Source: UBA4877 sp002399285 (lineage in GTDB: Bacteria > Bacillota > Thermoanaerobacteria > Thermoanaerobacterales > UBA4877). Taken from it: a stretch of DNA of 64,000 nt. The stretch spans positions 51,072-115,071 of the forward strand of contig DAIPGN010000008.1 in NCBI GenBank assembly GCA_036771835.1, in the 5' to 3' direction. Below, one piece after another: positions 17,789 to 26,692 of the stretch. The position numbers and the translations under genes were made by a program. Under the pieces are notes generated by a model. The model was not told the origin of the DNA, ran no database searches, and saw only the letters and a program-made list of their open reading frames with translations. Within the stretch, counting starts at the first letter, position 1, and each line of letters opens with the position of its first letter.

Positions 17789-18664
17789 TCATCTGTAATT
17801 ATGAATATCCCTTACATTGGAATTTAACATATCAATACAGTCCTTTATATGTTCAACGTATATATCCTGAAATGCCGTATTCTCTCCCAGGCCATGCATA
17901 TATGTGTCTACGGCGTAGCCCTCTCTCCTCAAGATACTGCTCCATGAATCGACGCCTTCGCCGGCCATATCATTGACTGCATGATCACCGACGACCAGCA
18001 TGAACGGCATCAAGGTCACCCTGGAAATGCCCCTGCTCTTTAATAATGGAACAATATCGCCGATGGTCGGATAACCCTCCGCCGTCGCGACATATACGCT
18101 GTCCAGCTTATTGTACTGCAGCGCGAGCTGCAGCTGGCAGAAGCATGCATTGGTAAAATGCGAAGTCCCGTGCGCCATGAGCAAGACCGCATAACCGCTT
18201 TCCAGATCCGGCAGCTGCCCCTTCAATGCATCTACAGCGGCGGTATAATCATCGCCGCAGTACAGCGCCGGCTTTCCAAGCACAATCTTTTCAAATACTC
18301 TCTCTTCCGAATATCGCTGTACCGTCTTTTTAACGTCCTCATACTCGATGCCCGGTATAATGTGCAGCGGCTGTACGATGACCTCATAAAAGCCGTCTCT
18401 CTCCATCTTTGCCAGCGCATCGTCCACTCCGTCGGCTTCCATCCCATAGTTTTGCTTCAATCTTTTGATGACGATGCCGGAAGTAAACGCTCTTCTCACT
18501 TCATAACCGGCGTATGCGCGTCTTATCCTGTCTTCACAGCTGCCGATGCACGATTCCAAAGCATCGGTGTGGGTCGTTCCGAAACTCACGACAAGTATGC
18601 CTTTTTTTAAACGTTTTTTATACATATACTTTTTCCGCTTGGCTCCCTTCCTGAACTCGCGCAT
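17789..18664 (-). CDS. cbiK: Sirohydrochlorin cobaltochelatase, anaerobic type
   Basis: CbiK inserts cobalt into sirohydrochlorin, the committing step of the anaerobic pathway. The 291-residue protein contains KKGILVVSFGTTHTDALE, VQPLHIIPGIEYEDV with one metal-site His, VLLMAHGTSHFTNACF with the second, and MLVVGDHAVNDMAGE. ATG 18664 overlaps the ABC ATPase stop by one base (TGATG). A second ATG at 18625 gives a start closer to typical family members. Location is cytoplasmic, as no signal peptide is visible. Confidence 0.92.
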   Translation of the reverse strand: MREFRKGAKRKKYMYKKRLKKGILVVSFGTTHTDALESCIGSCEDRIRRAYAGYEVRRAFTSGIVIKRLKQNYGMEADGVDDALAKMERDGFYEVIVQPLHIIPGIEYEDVKKTVQRYSEERVFEKIVLGKPALYCGDDYTAAVDALKGQLPDLESGYAVLLMAHGTSHFTNACFCQLQLALQYNKLDSVYVATAEGYPTIGDIVPLLKSRGISRVTLMPFMLVVGDHAVNDMAGEGVDSWSSILRREGYAVDTYMHGLGENTAFQDIYVEHIKDCIDMLNSNVRDIHNYR

Positions 18665-19446
18665 CACATTGCCGCAACGCGTTTGGGGTAAAATACCGGG
18701 CTGCCTCCGTCGTACTTTATGTCCGTCTCGACCCTGAATACCTCCCGCAGATTGGCGGTATTGACGACCTCGCACGGGCTGCCCGATGCGAATACCTTTC
18801 CCTTGTCGATGATTTTGATCTCATCGGAAAATCTGGCCGCCTGATTGATATCGTGCAGCACCATTATCACGGTGATGCCCTCGTTTTTATTAAGATCCCT
18901 TATCAATTCCAAAAGCTCCAGCTGGTAGCAGATATCCAGATATGTCGTGGGCTCGTCCAGCACAAGGAGTTCGGGCTTCTGCGCAAGGGCCATCGCTATC
19001 CATGCCCTCTGCCTTTCCCCGCCCGAAAGCGTCCCCATGTTCTTCTCCGCAAAATCCGTCATGCCCGTCATTTCAACGGCCCACTCCACGGCGCTGTCGT
19101 CTTCCTCAGTATTTCCCTTCCACCATGATTTATGAGCATATCGGCCGTAACCGACCAGTTCCCTTACGGTGAGGTCATTGGGACACTCGTGGCTCTGCGC
19201 CAAAAATGCGACCTTCTTTGCAAAGGCATTGGAAGTGTATGAAAACACATCCCTGCCGTCCAGAGTGATGGTACCGCGGCCCGGCCTTATATTTCTGCAT
19301 ATCGCCCTCAGGATCGTCGTCTTTCCCGACCCATTGGGACCGATTATGGACGTGATCTTTCCCTGTTGAATATTCAAATCGACCCGGTCTATTATCTTCT
19401 TATTACCCAGTATTATGTCCATATCCTTAACTTCAATTATATCCAT
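18664..19446 (-). CDS. ABC transporter ATP-binding protein, FecE/BtuD type
   Basis: The 260-residue ATPase has Walker A IIGPNGSGKTTIL, a Q-loop around FLAQSHECPNDLTVRELV, signature LSGGERQRAWIAMALAQ and Walker B LLVLDEPTTYLD. These are all typical of the iron-siderophore/B12 subfamily. With the permease and binding protein upstream, and the cobalamin riboswitch and cbi genes around it, the likely cargo is cobalamin or another corrinoid. Haem or siderophore cannot be excluded by sequence. Confidence 0.9.
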   Translation of the reverse strand: MDIIEVKDMDIILGNKKIIDRVDLNIQQGKITSIIGPNGSGKTTILRAICRNIRPGRGTITLDGRDVFSYTSNAFAKKVAFLAQSHECPNDLTVRELVGYGRYAHKSWWKGNTEEDDSAVEWAVEMTGMTDFAEKNMGTLSGGERQRAWIAMALAQKPELLVLDEPTTYLDICYQLELLELIRDLNKNEGITVIMVLHDINQAARFSDEIKIIDKGKVFASGSPCEVVNTANLREVFRVETDIKYDGGSPVFYPKRVAAM

Positions 19447-20461
19447 CGTCTCTCCTCCTCAAGAGGAACAGGAAAAATGGGGCGCCCAGCGTCGCGGTTA
19501 TGATGCCGACGGGAATCTCCTGAGGACTGAACAGCGTCCGCGCCAGCGTATCGCTCATCATAAGCAGACCCGCACCCAACAGTGCCGAGCCAGGGATCAG
19601 ATACCGGTTATCCGAACCTATGAGCAATCTTACCGTGTGGGGAACGATCAGGCCCACAAAGCCCAACAGCCCGGCCACGCTGACAGCGCTGGCGGCAAGT
19701 ATTGAAGCTATGGCAGTCAGGATCATTCTGTCCGCCTCGACGTTCAGGCCCAAACTTCTCGCGGTATCATCGCCCAGCACCAGGATATTCTGTTTTTCCG
19801 CCATGATAAAGGCTGCTATACAGCCTATTATCGTATACGGCAGTATGATGCGCACATGCGGCCAGCTCCGCGCCGACAGCCCGCCCGACATGAACATCAG
19901 CGCCCCGCTGACCCTGTCGCTGTAAAAGACCATCAGTCCCGATATCAGCGCGCTCAATAGAGACGAGACGGCTACGCCGGCAAGTATGACCCTTAGAGGC
20001 TGTATGCCGCCCTTCCAGGCAAGCATATATATCATGACTGCCGCTCCCATCGCCCCCAGGAAGGCGACCGGGGGCACCAGGTATGTAAGCTGGGGAAACA
20101 GGATCAGTATTATCACCCCGGCCAGGCCAGCTCCCGAAGATATCCCGATAATATGAGGATCCGCAAGGGGGTTTCGCATGACCCCCTGCAGTATGGCCCC
20201 CGAAACGGCCAGGTTTGTCCCCACCAGACCGGCGACTATCGTCCTGGGCAGCCTGATGTTCCATATCACCTGGCGTATCGGCCCTTCCCTATCTGTAAAT
20301 ATCGCATCCACAATATCGGGGATCGATATTTTCATGGCGCCCACCGAATTGCTTATAAAAAAACCGGCGACGGCAAAAAGGGCAAAGATAAACAGCATAA
20401 AGGTCCTCCATCGCTTACTGTCCCTTAAGCCGCTCTCTCCTTTGACCTTACTCTTCCACAT
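19433..20461 (-). CDS. ABC transporter permease, FecCD/BtuC type
   Basis: About 342 residues with the hydrophobic pattern of FecCD permeases. Motifs are RLPRTIVAGLVGTNLAVSGAILQG, NPLADPHIIGISSGAGLAGV and LLGFVGLIVPHTVRLLIGSDNRYLIPGSALLGA. Two subunits form the channel. ATG 20461 has GAGG nine bases upstream; ATG 20467 is an alternative. It overlaps the binding-protein gene upstream and the ATPase gene downstream. Confidence 0.92.
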   Translation of the reverse strand: MWKSKVKGESGLRDSKRWRTFMLFIFALFAVAGFFISNSVGAMKISIPDIVDAIFTDREGPIRQVIWNIRLPRTIVAGLVGTNLAVSGAILQGVMRNPLADPHIIGISSGAGLAGVIILILFPQLTYLVPPVAFLGAMGAAVMIYMLAWKGGIQPLRVILAGVAVSSLLSALISGLMVFYSDRVSGALMFMSGGLSARSWPHVRIILPYTIIGCIAAFIMAEKQNILVLGDDTARSLGLNVEADRMILTAIASILAASAVSVAGLLGFVGLIVPHTVRLLIGSDNRYLIPGSALLGAGLLMMSDTLARTLFSPQEIPVGIITATLGAPFFLFLLRRRDDGYN

Positions 20462-21452
20462 TACCATAGACCTCGGGATATACCGCCTTTGCCATATATT
20501 CTACAGCTTCGTCGAACTTCGTTCCCGGGTTGGAAAGAAACAGATTCTGCGGAAGATATACTATATTCCCGTCCTTCACGGCTCTCAGACCACTCCATGC
20601 CGGATTGCTCTCAAGATCCTTTTTGATCCTGTCCTCCGCCTTATCCTTCGACGCCACCATAGTGGTCACCAGTATCACGTCGGGATCGCTCTCGACTATC
20701 TTTTCCATGCTGAAAGGCGCGTTTTCCGCTCCCATCCCTTCGGGCTTTATACCGGAAGCTATGTTCCCTATTTTCAGGATCTGCGCCACATTTCCCGCAA
20801 TGCTGTTGTCGAGCTTCACAGACACATCCTGGGAAGTGACGTATAATATTACGACCTTTTTATGGGTATCGGGAAGTTTTGACACTATATCCTCCGTATT
20901 TTTCTTCATATTGCCTATCAGTTCATCCGCCTTTTCGGTATTGCCGCATACCTTGCCAAGCAGCTCATAGACCCTGATCACATCGTCGTAGGTCTTCATC
21001 TGGAGCGAGATCACCGGGATCTTATTGGTCTCCAGTACGGAGGTGTATTTATCATGAATGCCGACCTCCGTAATGACAAGGTCCGGCTGAAGCGACACCA
21101 CTTTTTCCATATTGATGTTGTACACCTTTCCTACGGTCGGAAGATCCTTGGTCCCCTCGGGCAGAGTGCTCTCGTCGCCCACGTCGCATCTGGCAATGGA
21201 TTTCCCGCCTACATCATACAATGTATTTAAGAACGTACCCAGCGCAATAATTTTCTCCGGCTTCTTCTCAAGCTCGACGGTACGTCCGGCATCATCCTTT
21301 ATGGTCATGGGATATACCGTTTCCTGCTTTGTCTCGCCGGCAGCCGACTGCGCATTATCCTTTGACGTATCCTGCGGTTTCTGTCCGCAGCCGGTCAGGG
21401 CAAGCGCGGCTATCAGCATTACCGTTAACAACATGCCAACAAATTTTTTCAT
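20448..21452 (-). CDS. ABC transporter substrate-binding lipoprotein, BtuF/FhuD type
   Basis: The 334-residue lipoprotein has a signal peptide ending in a lipobox (LALTGCGQKP), then a TroA-like/periplasmic-binding fold (KKPEKIIALGTFLNTLYDVGG, VSLQPDLVITEVG). It is anchored outside the membrane to deliver substrate to the permease. It is the first gene after the cobalamin riboswitch at 21591-21737, so it heads a 15-gene operon running to cbiJ. AAAAAAGGAGAAGATAGACC precedes the ATG. Corrinoid specificity is inferred from context. Confidence 0.9.
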   Translation of the reverse strand: MKKFVGMLLTVMLIAALALTGCGQKPQDTSKDNAQSAAGETKQETVYPMTIKDDAGRTVELEKKPEKIIALGTFLNTLYDVGGKSIARCDVGDESTLPEGTKDLPTVGKVYNINMEKVVSLQPDLVITEVGIHDKYTSVLETNKIPVISLQMKTYDDVIRVYELLGKVCGNTEKADELIGNMKKNTEDIVSKLPDTHKKVVILYVTSQDVSVKLDNSIAGNVAQILKIGNIASGIKPEGMGAENAPFSMEKIVESDPDVILVTTMVASKDKAEDRIKKDLESNPAWSGLRAVKDGNIVYLPQNLFLSNPGTKFDEAVEYMAKAVYPEVYGNVEE

Positions 21453-21509
21453 GGTCTATCTTCTCCTTTTTTATATTATTTATAAAAACTACTGCTGCTC
21501 AGGAGTCAT

Positions 21510-21544
21510 ACAAAAAAACAAAAACCATTAGGGAAAAATGGTTT
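21510..21544 (-). terminator. Riboswitch-controlled intrinsic terminator before the btuF-like gene
   Basis: Minus strand: an 8-bp perfect stem (AAACCATT with AATGGTTT, 21537-21544 and 21522-21529) is followed by a T-rich run. It lies between the aptamer and the start codon, so it is the likely expression platform. Confidence 0.85.
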
Positions 21545-21590
21545 GTCTGCAATAGAGCACTATACTTCCCGCCGAAGCTATACTATAATT

Positions 21591-21737
21591 CCAGGCAGGT
21601 CTCCTGACTCACGCATCATCCTCCTCCGTCCTTCCCGGCATATGCCAGTGGTCCACGGAATCGTCCTCGTATACAGTAGCGGGGGCTGCAGCGGATTTTC
21701 ACCGCTTTCCCTTTTGAACTAAGTACCTGAAACCAGA
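21591..21737 (-). promoter_or_regulatory. Cobalamin riboswitch upstream of the uptake/biosynthesis operon
   Basis: The minus strand carries the conserved cobalamin aptamer elements in order: AAGGGAAAGCGGTGAAAATC, GCAGCCCCCGCTACTGT, CCACTGGC, GGGAAGG, then GAGTCAGGAGACCTGCC. It is followed by a terminator and the btuF-like gene. When cobalamin binds, transcription should stop early, shutting down uptake and the whole cbi operon. Confidence 0.95.
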
Positions 21738-21753
21738 TATTTAATTTAACTTA

Positions 21754-21782
21754 ATTATAGTCATTTCCCACCAGCAAATCAA
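21754..21782 (-). promoter_or_regulatory. Sigma-A promoter of the cobalamin operon
   Basis: TTGATT, 17-base spacer and TATAAT on the minus strand, immediately upstream of the riboswitch. The promoter before the cbiQOMN riboswitch has the same boxes and spacing. Confidence 0.75.
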
Positions 21783-21794
21783 GCGGCACGGCAA

Positions 21795-23654
21795 TCACAC
21801 GTCCTTCATGGTCAAGAGCAGCGTGGAATTCAGGACGACCGCCACGGAACCTACGTTGTGCACTATGGCTCCAATCACCGGGTCGAGCAGGCCCGTAATC
21901 GATAAGACGACCGCTATGAGATTAAGGCTCATCGAAAAGATGATATTCTGCTTGATCTTGCCCATGGTCCTCCCGGCCACCGTCATGAGATAGGGTATGC
22001 GCTTTATATCGTCGCTCACCAGAACAACGTCTGCAGACTCCACAGCTATATCGCTTCCCACTCCTCCCATGGCGACTCCGACATAGGCCGATTTCAGCGC
22101 GAGCGCATCATTTATCCCATCTCCTATCATGCACACGGGCATGTTATTATTCTGATATTCCTCTATAGCTCTCATCTTATCCTCGGGCAGCAGATCTGCC
22201 TTTACGCATTTAATGCCTACTCTGCCGGCAATATCGTGTGCCACGGAGGGATTATCCCCCGTGATGAGCATCGGCTCTATATGTATCTCTTCAAGCTGGG
22301 CAACCATTTCCGCCGCATCCTCCCGTACGATGTCGGCAAGGATGATAAACCCTGCGACGGTCATATCTATACTGACAAAAACGGCGGTAGCGCCATGGCT
22401 GATATATCTGCCGGCGGCGTTCATGACCGGTTCGGGTATGGAAATATCGTATTCCTCAAACAGACCTGCTTTTCCCACCCATACCCTCTTATCCTCTACC
22501 GTCGCCTGAACGCCCTGCCCGGCGAGGATCATAAAATCCCGGGGCTCCCGTACGTCTCCGTAATGGGTCTTATAATAGGACAGTACCGCCTTACCCAGAG
22601 GATGCTCGGAACGTTTTTCCGCACACGCCGCATAGTAAAGCAGCCGCGATTGAGAGATCCCGGGGACAAAGCTCTCAGCCACGATGACCTCCGGCTTTCC
22701 ATAGGTAAGCGTTCCCGTTTTATCAAATGCAATATGTTTTACCTTGGAGATCCGTTCCACCGCATCTCCCGAGCGTATCAATATCCCAAATCTCGCGGCA
22801 TTGCCTATACCGGCCATGATCGCCGTGGGAGTCGCCAGTATAAAGGCACATGGGCAAATAACTACGAGTACCGTGACCGCGCGAATGATCTGCCCGGTGC
22901 CCAGCCACGTGCCGGCCGCTATGCTAAGTGCGGCCAGTACCAGCCATGTCGCCCATCTGTCTGCTATGCCTACTATGGGCGCCTTTTTTGAGTCCGCCTC
23001 CTCCACCAGTCTGATCATGCGCTGCAGGGAGCTATCCTCGCCCACTTTGAGCGCCCTCATTTCAAAAGTGCCAAATTGATTGACCGTTCCGCTGATCACA
23101 GTATCACCGGCTGTCTTATCCACCGGCATAGATTCGCCCGTCATCATGGACTGATCGACGTTGGTCCGGCCGGATGTTATTATACCGTCCACGGCAATGG
23201 TTTCACCCGCGAATACGATAAGCGTATCCCCCGGCTCGACCTGGCCGGCCGGAATTATTTTTTCGCAGCCGCCGCGCACGACCCTCGCGGTCTGAGGCGT
23301 CAACTTTATCAACTTTTCTATGCCCTGTCGGGTCTTCCTTGCCGTACCGTCTTCCAGCAGGGTGCCGATCGCCATGATAAAGGCCACTTCGCCCGCAGCA
23401 AAGTATTGTTTGATAAAAATGGATGCGATCATCGCTATCGACACCAATACGTCGGCTTTGATATCGTGATTGTAGACAACGCCCTTAACAGCCCCGTAAA
23501 CTATCGGGATGCCGCACAGGATAATGACGATCCAGGCCAGGTCGAAAGGGACCGCCTTCGCAGCCCATTTGGACAGACTAAGCAATAATGCGGTACCGGA
23601 GATCACAACGGAAATTATATTCCATCTTTCCTCATTGAAAAACTGCTCCTTCAT
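21795..23654 (-). CDS. P1B-type heavy-metal translocating ATPase without an N-terminal metal-binding domain
   Basis: About 619 residues from ATG 23654 (GGAAG upstream). It has the P1B order: two N-terminal hydrophobic pairs, the actuator TGES loop (MMTGESMPVDK), membrane CPC (ICPCAFILATPTA), the phosphorylation site FDKTGTLTYGKP, the P1B HP motif (SEHPLGKAV) and GDGINDALAL. It lacks an N-terminal HMA or His-rich domain. CPC-type pumps export Cu, Zn, Cd or similar ions. The position after the cobalt importer suggests a role in Co/Zn homeostasis, but specificity cannot be read from this sequence. Confidence 0.9.
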   Translation of the reverse strand: MKEQFFNEERWNIISVVISGTALLLSLSKWAAKAVPFDLAWIVIILCGIPIVYGAVKGVVYNHDIKADVLVSIAMIASIFIKQYFAAGEVAFIMAIGTLLEDGTARKTRQGIEKLIKLTPQTARVVRGGCEKIIPAGQVEPGDTLIVFAGETIAVDGIITSGRTNVDQSMMTGESMPVDKTAGDTVISGTVNQFGTFEMRALKVGEDSSLQRMIRLVEEADSKKAPIVGIADRWATWLVLAALSIAAGTWLGTGQIIRAVTVLVVICPCAFILATPTAIMAGIGNAARFGILIRSGDAVERISKVKHIAFDKTGTLTYGKPEVIVAESFVPGISQSRLLYYAACAEKRSEHPLGKAVLSYYKTHYGDVREPRDFMILAGQGVQATVEDKRVWVGKAGLFEEYDISIPEPVMNAAGRYISHGATAVFVSIDMTVAGFIILADIVREDAAEMVAQLEEIHIEPMLITGDNPSVAHDIAGRVGIKCVKADLLPEDKMRAIEEYQNNNMPVCMIGDGINDALALKSAYVGVAMGGVGSDIAVESADVVLVSDDIKRIPYLMTVAGRTMGKIKQNIIFSMSLNLIAVVLSITGLLDPVIGAIVHNVGSVAVVLNSTLLLTMKDV

Positions 23655-23773
23655 CCGCTTCGTTCTTCCTTTCAAAGCCTCTTCCGTTTATTCATGCCTA
23701 TGTTTTTAAACACAGCGGTATCCAATAATCGAAAGGCAGGACGGCAAATTTCAATACGTACCCGTGTAATACT

Positions 23774-23810
23774 GGAAGCATAGGAAGCCGGACAGGCTTC
23801 CTATGCTTCC
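23774..23810. terminator. Perfect 16-bp hairpin between cbiN and the P1B ATPase gene
   Basis: A 16-base arm at 23774-23789 and its exact complement at 23795-23810 flank a 5-base loop. There is no T tract on either side. It may end cbiQOMN transcription, partly block read-through to the ATPase gene, or stabilise the mRNA end. Confidence 0.6.
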
Positions 23811-23826
23811 TTACTTCTCATGTCTC

Positions 23827-24153
23827 TTATGCTCCGGTCTTTTTCTCCGTGGTCTCATGTTTACTTCTCTCTACAAATCTCCCAAGATAAAAGGCCAGAA
23901 TGCCTACGCCTATCCCCGTCTGCACGCAGAAGAGCAGGCTCTCGACCTCGCCCGGCAGCTCTCCGCCGATCCATGTTTCCATAACGGGCGTAAACCAAGG
24001 CTTGTATTCCGTCCCGGTTATTTTAGATATCTCCTCGCTGCCGGCGTCATCGGAGCCGCCGAATTCCGCGCCTCTCAGTGTGAACAGCGGTATGACGGCG
24101 ATCAGCGCGGCGATGACCAATAGAATTATGATCGTCTTTTTTTTATCTCCCAT
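23827..24153 (-). CDS. cbiN: Cobalt ECF transporter auxiliary subunit CbiN
   Basis: The 108-residue protein has two membrane helices, one at each end (TIIILLVIAALIAVIPLF, then LLFCVQTGIGVGILAFYLG). The acidic extracytoplasmic loop between them contains FGGSDDAGSEEISKITG.YKPW, typical of CbiN. CbiN activates metal capture by CbiM. Its ATG overlaps the cbiM stop by one base. Confidence 0.9.
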   Translation of the reverse strand: MGDKKKTIIILLVIAALIAVIPLFTLRGAEFGGSDDAGSEEISKITGTEYKPWFTPVMETWIGGELPGEVESLLFCVQTGIGVGILAFYLGRFVERSKHETTEKKTGA

Positions 24154-24905
24154 CAGTTCTCTTCCTCCTTCAATATGCCAAGTCCTATCAGTTCAGTTTT
24201 CGCATATGTCTCGAGGCACATAATGATGACGTCGGTCAGAATACCCTCGATGATCGCCAGCGGAAGCTGGGTCGGCGCAAATACCGCGAGAAACTTTAAT
24301 GCGGAAGCCGCAACTCCGCCGGTCTGGGAAGGATACGCAAGCGCCAGCTCTACGCTGGTCACACAATAGGTAAACAGATCGCCGACCGAGGCCGCAAGAA
24401 AAATCCCGACATATTTGTTGACCTTTAATTTCTGGCATAACTTGTATATCCCAAAAGAAACAAAGGGACCTGCAATAGCCATTGAAAACGTATTTGCGCC
24501 AAGAGTCGTCAATCCGCCGTGTGCAAGCAGTATTGCCTGAAAGATCAACACGATGATTCCTAATATGCCAACTGCACTCGGTCCGAATAAAATCGCTCCC
24601 AGCCCGGTACCCGTCATATGCGAACAGCTCCCTGTGACCGAGGGTACCTTTAAGGATGAAACTACGAAAATAAATGCTCCCGCCATAGCAAGAATGGTTA
24701 TGGATTTACGGTTCTCGGAAAGAGTTTTTTTGATGGATAAATAACCCGCTATCAGGAAGGGAACGCAGATAGCTCCCCACAGGATGCAGTGCATAGGCGG
24801 AAGATATCCTTCCATGATGTGCATTGCATTCGCAGCCGGAGCGATCCCAAAAGTCAATGCGAAAGCAGAAGCAATGGTGACGATCTTCTTTTCTCTTTGA
24901 TTCAC
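24153..24905 (-). CDS. cbiM: Cobalt ECF transporter substrate-specific subunit CbiM
   Basis: The 250-residue membrane protein has an N-terminal hydrophobic leader ending just before MHIMEGYLPP, the conserved metal-ligand segment. Further family motifs are SLKVPSVTGSCSHMTGTGLGAILFGP and AILLAHGGLTTLGANTFSMAIAGP. The start is GTG at 24905 behind GGAGGAGATTTAA. It captures Co2+ and works with CbiN, CbiQ and CbiO. Confidence 0.95.
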   Translation of the reverse strand: MNQREKKIVTIASAFALTFGIAPAANAMHIMEGYLPPMHCILWGAICVPFLIAGYLSIKKTLSENRKSITILAMAGAFIFVVSSLKVPSVTGSCSHMTGTGLGAILFGPSAVGILGIIVLIFQAILLAHGGLTTLGANTFSMAIAGPFVSFGIYKLCQKLKVNKYVGIFLAASVGDLFTYCVTSVELALAYPSQTGGVAASALKFLAVFAPTQLPLAIIEGILTDVIIMCLETYAKTELIGLGILKEEEN

Positions 24906-24960
24906 TTAAATCTCCTCCTCTACAATTAATTTGTACATGCCTGCCAAAAATGCCTGCCGG

Positions 24961-25782
24961 TCAAAGGATCTCATTGAATTCCCGCATACTTTTTGGATAT
25001 ATCTCTTCATCCTCCAATATGCGCTTTTCCACCAGCAGATCATAAAATTCCAGCAAAGTCGGCTGTTTTAGATTCGCCTGCCTCAAAATTTCATTGTTTA
25101 AGAAAATCTCCAGCGGCGTACCATCCGCAATGATTTTCCCCTGGCAGAATACGAGCACTCTTTCAGCCCATCTGTATGCAAAATCAACATCGTGCGTTGA
25201 AATCAGCATTGTCTTGCCCTCTGAGCCAAGCTTAGATAAAACTTCTTCCAACATCGATGCGTTTATTGGGTCGAGCGCTGCCATAGGTTCATCAAATATA
25301 ATTATTTCTGATCTCATCGCAATGATGTCGGCAATGCTCACGCGCTTTTTCTCGCCGCCGCTCAAATAATGAGGCGCGCGGTCCTTGAAATCCAAAATAT
25401 TCATATATTCCAAAGCCTCGTCTACCCTTTCCAGCACCTCAGCCTTGGGAAGTTTCAGATTCATAGGTCCAAACCCGACCTCCGCCAGAACCGTGGATGC
25501 GATTATTTGATTGTCGGCATCTTGAAACACTATCCCAATATTTTTCCGCAGCTCGTTTAAATTCTTTTTATTGACCGGCGTATCCCGGTAAACGATTTCT
25601 CCCCTGTCCGGCGTAAAAACACCGTTTAAGTTCAAAAAAAATGTGGATTTTCCCGATCCGTTAGCACCCATAACGGCAATTCTTTCACCTTCATGGATAT
25701 TCACGCTCACACCGTTTAATGCAGGCTTCCCATTTCCATAGGCATAATGCAGATCTTTAACTTCCAATATCGTTTTTCTCAT
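24961..25782 (-). CDS. cbiO: Cobalt ECF transporter ATPase CbiO
   Basis: The 273-residue ABC ATPase has Walker A VMGANGSGKSTFFLNLNG, Q-loop GIVFQDADNQIIASTVLAEVGFGP (the ADNQ form is typical of ECF ATPases), signature LSGGEKKRVSIA and Walker B IIIFDEPMAALDP. It powers the CbiMNQ complex. It begins 12 bases after cbiQ. Confidence 0.94.
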   Translation of the reverse strand: MRKTILEVKDLHYAYGNGKPALNGVSVNIHEGERIAVMGANGSGKSTFFLNLNGVFTPDRGEIVYRDTPVNKKNLNELRKNIGIVFQDADNQIIASTVLAEVGFGPMNLKLPKAEVLERVDEALEYMNILDFKDRAPHYLSGGEKKRVSIADIIAMRSEIIIFDEPMAALDPINASMLEEVLSKLGSEGKTMLISTHDVDFAYRWAERVLVFCQGKIIADGTPLEIFLNNEILRQANLKQPTLLEFYDLLVEKRILEDEEIYPKSMREFNEIL

Positions 25783-25794
25783 AATAATCCCTTT

Positions 25795-26625
25795 CTATGA
25801 CGTAAAACCCCATATCAGAAACAAAGCGGCAATAAATGCCGCAGCTAATGCCACCTGCATCCGATCTACTCTTTTATCCTCCTGCAAAAACACGAGATCA
25901 CCGTCATAGCATCTTGCCTCCATGGCATCATAATAGGCATTGGCCTTTTTTAATGAGATGACCAGAATATTGCCCGCTATGTTTCCAAAAGTATAGCAGG
26001 AGGTCTTAAAATCACAATATCCCTGGCGCGATTCCGCAGAATTCTTCATATTGATGGAGAGGTCCGTCAAAATAAAAATGTAGCGGTAAATTATATTCAT
26101 CAGTTCCACAATGATCTTTGGTACATGCGCTTTTTCAAGAACACTTATGATCTCGGAGGACGGAGTAGACAGAGCCATCATTTGAAGTGCGCTTACCGCC
26201 GCAAAGACTTTCAAAATCAAGAAGCCCGCTCTTTTGATCATTGCCTGAGACGTTAACATGTAGCCCAAACCAAGATACAGGTTATATTGACCTACCGGCT
26301 GCTTTGAAAAATCAACTGCAATAGCAAAGACGCTGATCACTATAAAGGTGATAGGTATAGACATTATGGACAGATATTCATGTACCGGAAGCCCGCCCTT
26401 TATAACCGTAAGATAGGCCATTGCGGCTATGATCACGGTGGACACATAGGGGTTGTCCAGCACGGTGCAGAGGATCAATACCAAAATCGGAAAGAGTACC
26501 TTAAAACCAGAGTTCCAGTTTCTGATCCTGGAATTATAGGCATAAAAATCAATTGAAAATCCCTCGCCATGTTTATGCCCTATCTTATGGTGAATACTGT
26601 TTGTCCCATTGTCATGGTTATTCAC
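25795..26625 (-). CDS. cbiQ: Cobalt ECF transporter transmembrane subunit CbiQ
   Basis: About 276 residues with five or six hydrophobic segments. The CbiQ coupling motifs are SRQGYCDFKTSCYTFGNIAGNI and AMEARCYDG, the latter a form of the A-x-x-x-R-G-Y/C motif. The open frame extends upstream to 26772, but those residues are encoded by the divergent riboswitch. I therefore place the start at GTG 26625, where AGGAAAGGAAG lies upstream. The exact start is uncertain. This is the first gene of cbiQOMN. Confidence 0.88.
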   Translation of the reverse strand: MNNHDNGTNSIHHKIGHKHGEGFSIDFYAYNSRIRNWNSGFKVLFPILVLILCTVLDNPYVSTVIIAAMAYLTVIKGGLPVHEYLSIMSIPITFIVISVFAIAVDFSKQPVGQYNLYLGLGYMLTSQAMIKRAGFLILKVFAAVSALQMMALSTPSSEIISVLEKAHVPKIIVELMNIIYRYIFILTDLSINMKNSAESRQGYCDFKTSCYTFGNIAGNILVISLKKANAYYDAMEARCYDGDLVFLQEDKRVDRMQVALAAAFIAALFLIWGFTS

Positions 26626-26692
26626 ATTCTCAGTTTCACTTCCTTTCCTCAAAAAAGACAATATCATAGGCAAACCGCTTGGCTCATGCATT

